In this document: piece by piece, positions 62,122 to 64,000 of the stretch | Layout of the letters: each line of letters begins with the position of its first letter | How positions within the stretch are numbered: position 1 is the stretch's first letter | Assembly (NCBI RefSeq): GCF_001025155.1 | Contig: NZ_AP012322.1 | Location: 1,116,001 to 1,180,000, forward strand | Length of the DNA stretch: 64,000 nucleotides | Direction: 5' to 3' | Source: Bifidobacterium angulatum DSM 20098 = JCM 7096 | Lineage (GTDB): Bacteria; Actinomycetota; Actinomycetes; Actinomycetales; Bifidobacteriaceae | Notes under the pieces: model-generated | Databases searched by the model: none | Told to the model about the DNA's origin: nothing | The model's input: only the letters and a program-made list of their open reading frames with translations | Made by a program: the position numbers and the translations under genes

Positions 62122-62158
62122 GTCGCTTGTAGCGACAGCTCCCCTCAAAGAGGGGAGC
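62122..62158. repeat. REP-like double hairpin
   Basis: Two adjacent hairpins: GTCGCT-TGT-AGCGAC (62122-62136) and GCTCCCCTC-AAA-GAGGGGAGC (62138-62158). This exact style of paired palindrome recurs between genes in many gut bacteria (from memory, not searched). It is 12 bp from the ychF stop. Confidence 0.6.
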
Positions 62159-62169
62159 CAGAGAAACAC

Positions 62170-63264
<1,095 letters not shown>

Positions 63265-63481
63265 GGTTCCCAACCATACAACCACCGGCCTATGAACCTG
63301 TTCGCACCGAGCCGCTGCCGTGTTGTGCCGGCAGGCCAATGATGGCCGTATCCGGCACCGCCCGATCTCGAGTCGGTTCCTTGTCGAATTCCCCTATCCG
63401 ACCTGCAGAACGCGTCTCATGCTCAATCTGGCGAATGAGCGGCACCGGATTCCTTGCTGAACGGGGTGGTAACGGCCACCG

Positions 63482-64000
63482 TCACTGTTCAATCGCGTCG
63501 ACGGCCTTGATGATCGCGCCACGGAACGCGCTCTCCTCCAGCGAGGCGACACCTTTGATGGTGGTGCCGCCAGGCGAGCATACGGCATCCTTCATGGCAC
63601 CCGGGTGTGTTTCCGTGGCGAGATACAGAGCACCCACACCTTCCACCATCTTCGCAGCCAAACGATATGCCGTGGCACGCTGCAAACCGTATTTCACACC
63701 GGCGTCGGCGAGCGCTTCGATGTACATGTCGGTGAAGGCGGGCGCGCATCCGGCCACGCACATGGCGATGCCCATGTGTGCGGAGTCGACGCGTTCGATG
63801 AGGCTGATCGGCGCGAACAGCTGTTCGAATATTTCGGTCTGCGTCTCGCTGAGCGTGTTGTCGGATTCGGTGACGAGCACGCCTTTGCCTACGGCCATTG
63901 GCGTGTTCGGGATGGTGCATTGGATGTGCACGGCGTCGAACTGTTCGCCGAATAGATAACGGTATTTATTGAGATCCCAGCCTGCTGCGATGGAGACGAC
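63482..64000 (-). CDS. proC: Pyrroline-5-carboxylate reductase, N-terminus outside the window
   Basis: The frame is open to base 64000 on the minus strand, so the NAD(P)-binding first part lies beyond the window. The visible ~170 residues are the C-terminal half: SIAAGWDL, RCTIPNTP-like QCTIPNTPMAVGKGV, the dimerisation helix region SAHMGIAMCVAGCAPAFTDMYIEALADAGVKYGL and the family signature PGGTTIKGVASLEESAFRGAI at the end. It reduces pyrroline-5-carboxylate to proline. Confidence 0.93.
   Translation of the reverse strand, partial: VVSIAAGWDLNKYRYLFGEQFDAVHIQCTIPNTPMAVGKGVLVTESDNTLSETQTEIFEQLFAPISLIERVDSAHMGIAMCVAGCAPAFTDMYIEALADAGVKYGLQRATAYRLAAKMVEGVGALYLATETHPGAMKDAVCSPGGTTIKGVASLEESAFRGAIIKAVDAIEQ

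Overview
The window (about 60% GC, densely packed, GTG starts common) reads as a Bifidobacterium chromosome segment. The evidence is the set of protein types (OpcA with Zwf, intracellular GH51/GH43 arabinosidases with LacI regulators and ABC sugar importers, a CstA/YbdD pair, a NarL-type two-component system beside an ABC-2 exporter) and the absence of transketolase-free or respiratory markers that would argue otherwise. The species cannot be fixed from sequence alone. Both window edges cut genes: xpt at the left and proC at the right.

Layout. 0-2 kb: xanthine salvage (xpt, xanthine permease). 2-7.6 kb: a three-gene ABC-2 exporter operon divergent from a histidine kinase and response regulator, with a perfect TGACA-TT-TGTCA dyad between them. 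7.6-10.3 kb: CstA and its small partner YbdD. 10.7-17.2 kb: a probable stress or redox neighbourhood (flavodoxin-fold reductase, DUF3737 beta-helix protein, MalY-type PLP enzyme, LysR regulator, SDR, a divergent DXS-like enzyme). Two of its promoters carry nearly the same ACTTCAAGT dyad in the -35/-10 spacer, the geometry used by MerR regulators. 17.7-21.1 kb: zwf-opcA-pgl, with gnd at 33.2-34.6 kb.

Between pgl and gnd lies an arabinose-polymer island (21.5-32.4 kb): GH51, a small membrane protein, an ABC importer (two permeases and a lipoprotein), a GH43, a LacI regulator and a two-domain GH43, all on the minus strand. TTACAACGTTGTAA-like operators sit in front of three of its transcription units. 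A 330-bp IS3-derived element borders it on the left and broken marR/ABC-exporter remnants on the right.

34.7-47.3 kb: mixed housekeeping and transport genes (peptidase E, FetAB-like metal exporter, SDR, MmcQ, uracil permease, phosphatase, AraC regulator, TSUP exporter, NhaC antiporter, YeiH-type exporter), interrupted by decaying genes (zinc-ribbon protein, a kinase/membrane chimera, a DUF362 fragment) and a 131-bp long-arm inverted repeat with four copies of TTCCGTAGGTGG.

47.4-54.0 kb holds the most interesting system: a LacI regulator, a GntP-like acid permease, a TIM-barrel isomerase/epimerase, a KdgK-like PfkB kinase, a hexulose-phosphate-synthase/KGPDC-family enzyme and a 6-phospho-3-hexuloisomerase-type SIS protein, followed by an aldo/keto reductase. 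The promoter carries tandem 13-bp operator repeats. Together they look like an undescribed route that brings a sugar acid or ketose into fructose-6-P or pentulose-5-P and so into the bifid shunt.

54.1-64 kb: an RG-tailed DEAD-box helicase, an EamA transporter, a feoB broken at a transposase remnant, an MFS transporter fused to a CBS pair, YccF, YchF and proC. No tRNA, rRNA or CRISPR array was seen.
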